Source of the DNA: an uncultured Pelagibacteraceae bacterium
Lineage (GTDB): Bacteria; Pseudomonadota; Alphaproteobacteria; Pelagibacterales; Pelagibacteraceae
NCBI GenBank assembly: GCA_902517745.1
Contig: CABYDS010000001.1
Coordinates: 1-64,000 of the forward strand
Direction of reading: 5' to 3'
Length of the DNA: 64,000 nt
Program-made: the position numbers and the translations under genes
Part shown: positions 63,563 to 64,000 of the stretch, piece after piece
Layout: each line of letters starts with the position of its first letter
Numbering within the stretch: the first letter of the stretch is position 1
Notes under the pieces: generated by a model
Seen by the model: only the letters and a program-made list of their open reading frames with translations
Database searches by the model: none
What the model was told of the DNA's origin: nothing

Positions 63563-64000
63563 ATGTTAATAAATATTAACCCAGTTTTAAGCCCTGATTT
63601 ACTTTTTCATTTAAGATCTATGGGTCATGGTGAGAAAATTATTCTTGCTGATGCTAATTTTCCCGCAAACTCTATGAACAAGAATGTAATACGATTAGAT
63701 GGGGTAGATATTAAAAGTGCAGCAAATGCAATTTTATCTGTTTTTCCATTAGATAGTTTTACCGTATCACAAGGGGGCTCACCTGCACTTAGAATGGAAG
63801 TAGATGATAAACCAGAAGAACTAACTGAAACTCATAAAGAATTTATTGAAGCGGTAAAAAATAATTCTGGTCCCCAATGGAAAGTTGGATCAATTTCAAG
63901 ACAAAATTTTTATGAAGAAGCAAAAAAAGCATATTGTATTGTAACCACTACAGATGCTCGACCTTTTGGATGTTTTATTATTACTAAAGGAGTTATTCTT
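63563..64000 (+). CDS. RbsD/FucU-family sugar mutarotase (runs off right edge)
   Basis: 146 codons are open from the ATG at 63563 to the window end; family members have about 140-150 residues, so it is nearly complete. MLININPVLSPDLLFHLRSM and GHGEKIILADANFPA carry the catalytic His and Asp of the family, and TTDARPFGCFIITKGV is the usual end. It interconverts sugar anomers (fucose or ribose type) after import. FucU-like sequence is favoured over RbsD by the SPDLLFHLRSMGHG wording, but this is not certain. Confidence 0.9.
   Translation, partial: MLININPVLSPDLLFHLRSMGHGEKIILADANFPANSMNKNVIRLDGVDIKSAANAILSVFPLDSFTVSQGGSPALRMEVDDKPEELTETHKEFIEAVKNNSGPQWKVGSISRQNFYEEAKKAYCIVTTTDARPFGCFIITKGVIL

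Noticed and set aside
1..64000. tRNA, rRNA, CRISPR array, insertion sequence or prophage
   Set aside because: Intergenic spaces are all under about 150 bases, and none shows a cloverleaf, spaced repeats, a transposase or an integrase.

Overview
The window looks like chromosome from a streamlined marine alphaproteobacterium of the SAR11 clade (Pelagibacterales). This is inferred from the very AT-rich sequence, Lys/Asn/Ile-rich proteins, near absence of spacer DNA (no gene-free stretch over about 150 bases), many 1-38 nt gene overlaps, and gene order. No database search was possible, so gene names rest on motifs and family knowledge.

Bases 1-46755 are mostly core genome. From the left: the start of an RND-type exporter; dnaB with the S6-S18-L9 ribosomal genes; fatty-acid genes (fabD-fabG-acpP) followed directly by gmk; an outer-membrane and LPS export block read leftwards (lptF-lptG-lptD-surA-pdxA-rsmA); pepA-ndk; purM-purN; a DUF2066-like gene with hda and aspS; a stand-alone ribonucleotide-reductase-like tail protein; a complex I NDUFA12-like subunit with a DUF2155 protein; accB-accC-aroQ; thiS-thiG; RNase E/G; penicillin-binding protein 1A; prfB with a programmed +1 frameshift; an AsmA-like protein; tyrS; anmK; an alpha/beta hydrolase; an IscR-like regulator leading sufB-C-D-S-U-T-A; glnA; a YbaK-type deacylase; two EamA permeases; and a homocysteine S-methyltransferase.

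Bases 46779-64000 look like an accessory carbohydrate island centred on inositol-type cyclitols. It holds two complete sugar ABC importers (binding protein, permease, single-domain ATPase), one at each end and in opposite orientation. Between them are iolD, iolE, an iolG-like dehydrogenase, two more Gfo/Idh/MocA dehydrogenases, two 2-hydroxyacid dehydrogenases, an aldehyde dehydrogenase and an HpcH/HpaI aldolase. A RbsD/FucU mutarotase runs off the right edge. The likely flow is import of cyclitol or sugar, oxidation to an inosose, dehydration by IolE, and ring opening by IolD. The usual next steps (IolB, IolC, IolJ, IolA) are not in the window, so an alternative lower pathway through the aldehyde dehydrogenase, aldolase and hydroxyacid dehydrogenases is possible. 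A small type IV pilin-like membrane protein is translationally coupled to this operon, and no transcription factor gene is present in the island.

No tRNA, rRNA, insertion sequence, CRISPR array or recognisable riboswitch was seen. Two convincing intrinsic terminators, several perfect palindromes and some candidate promoters are listed.
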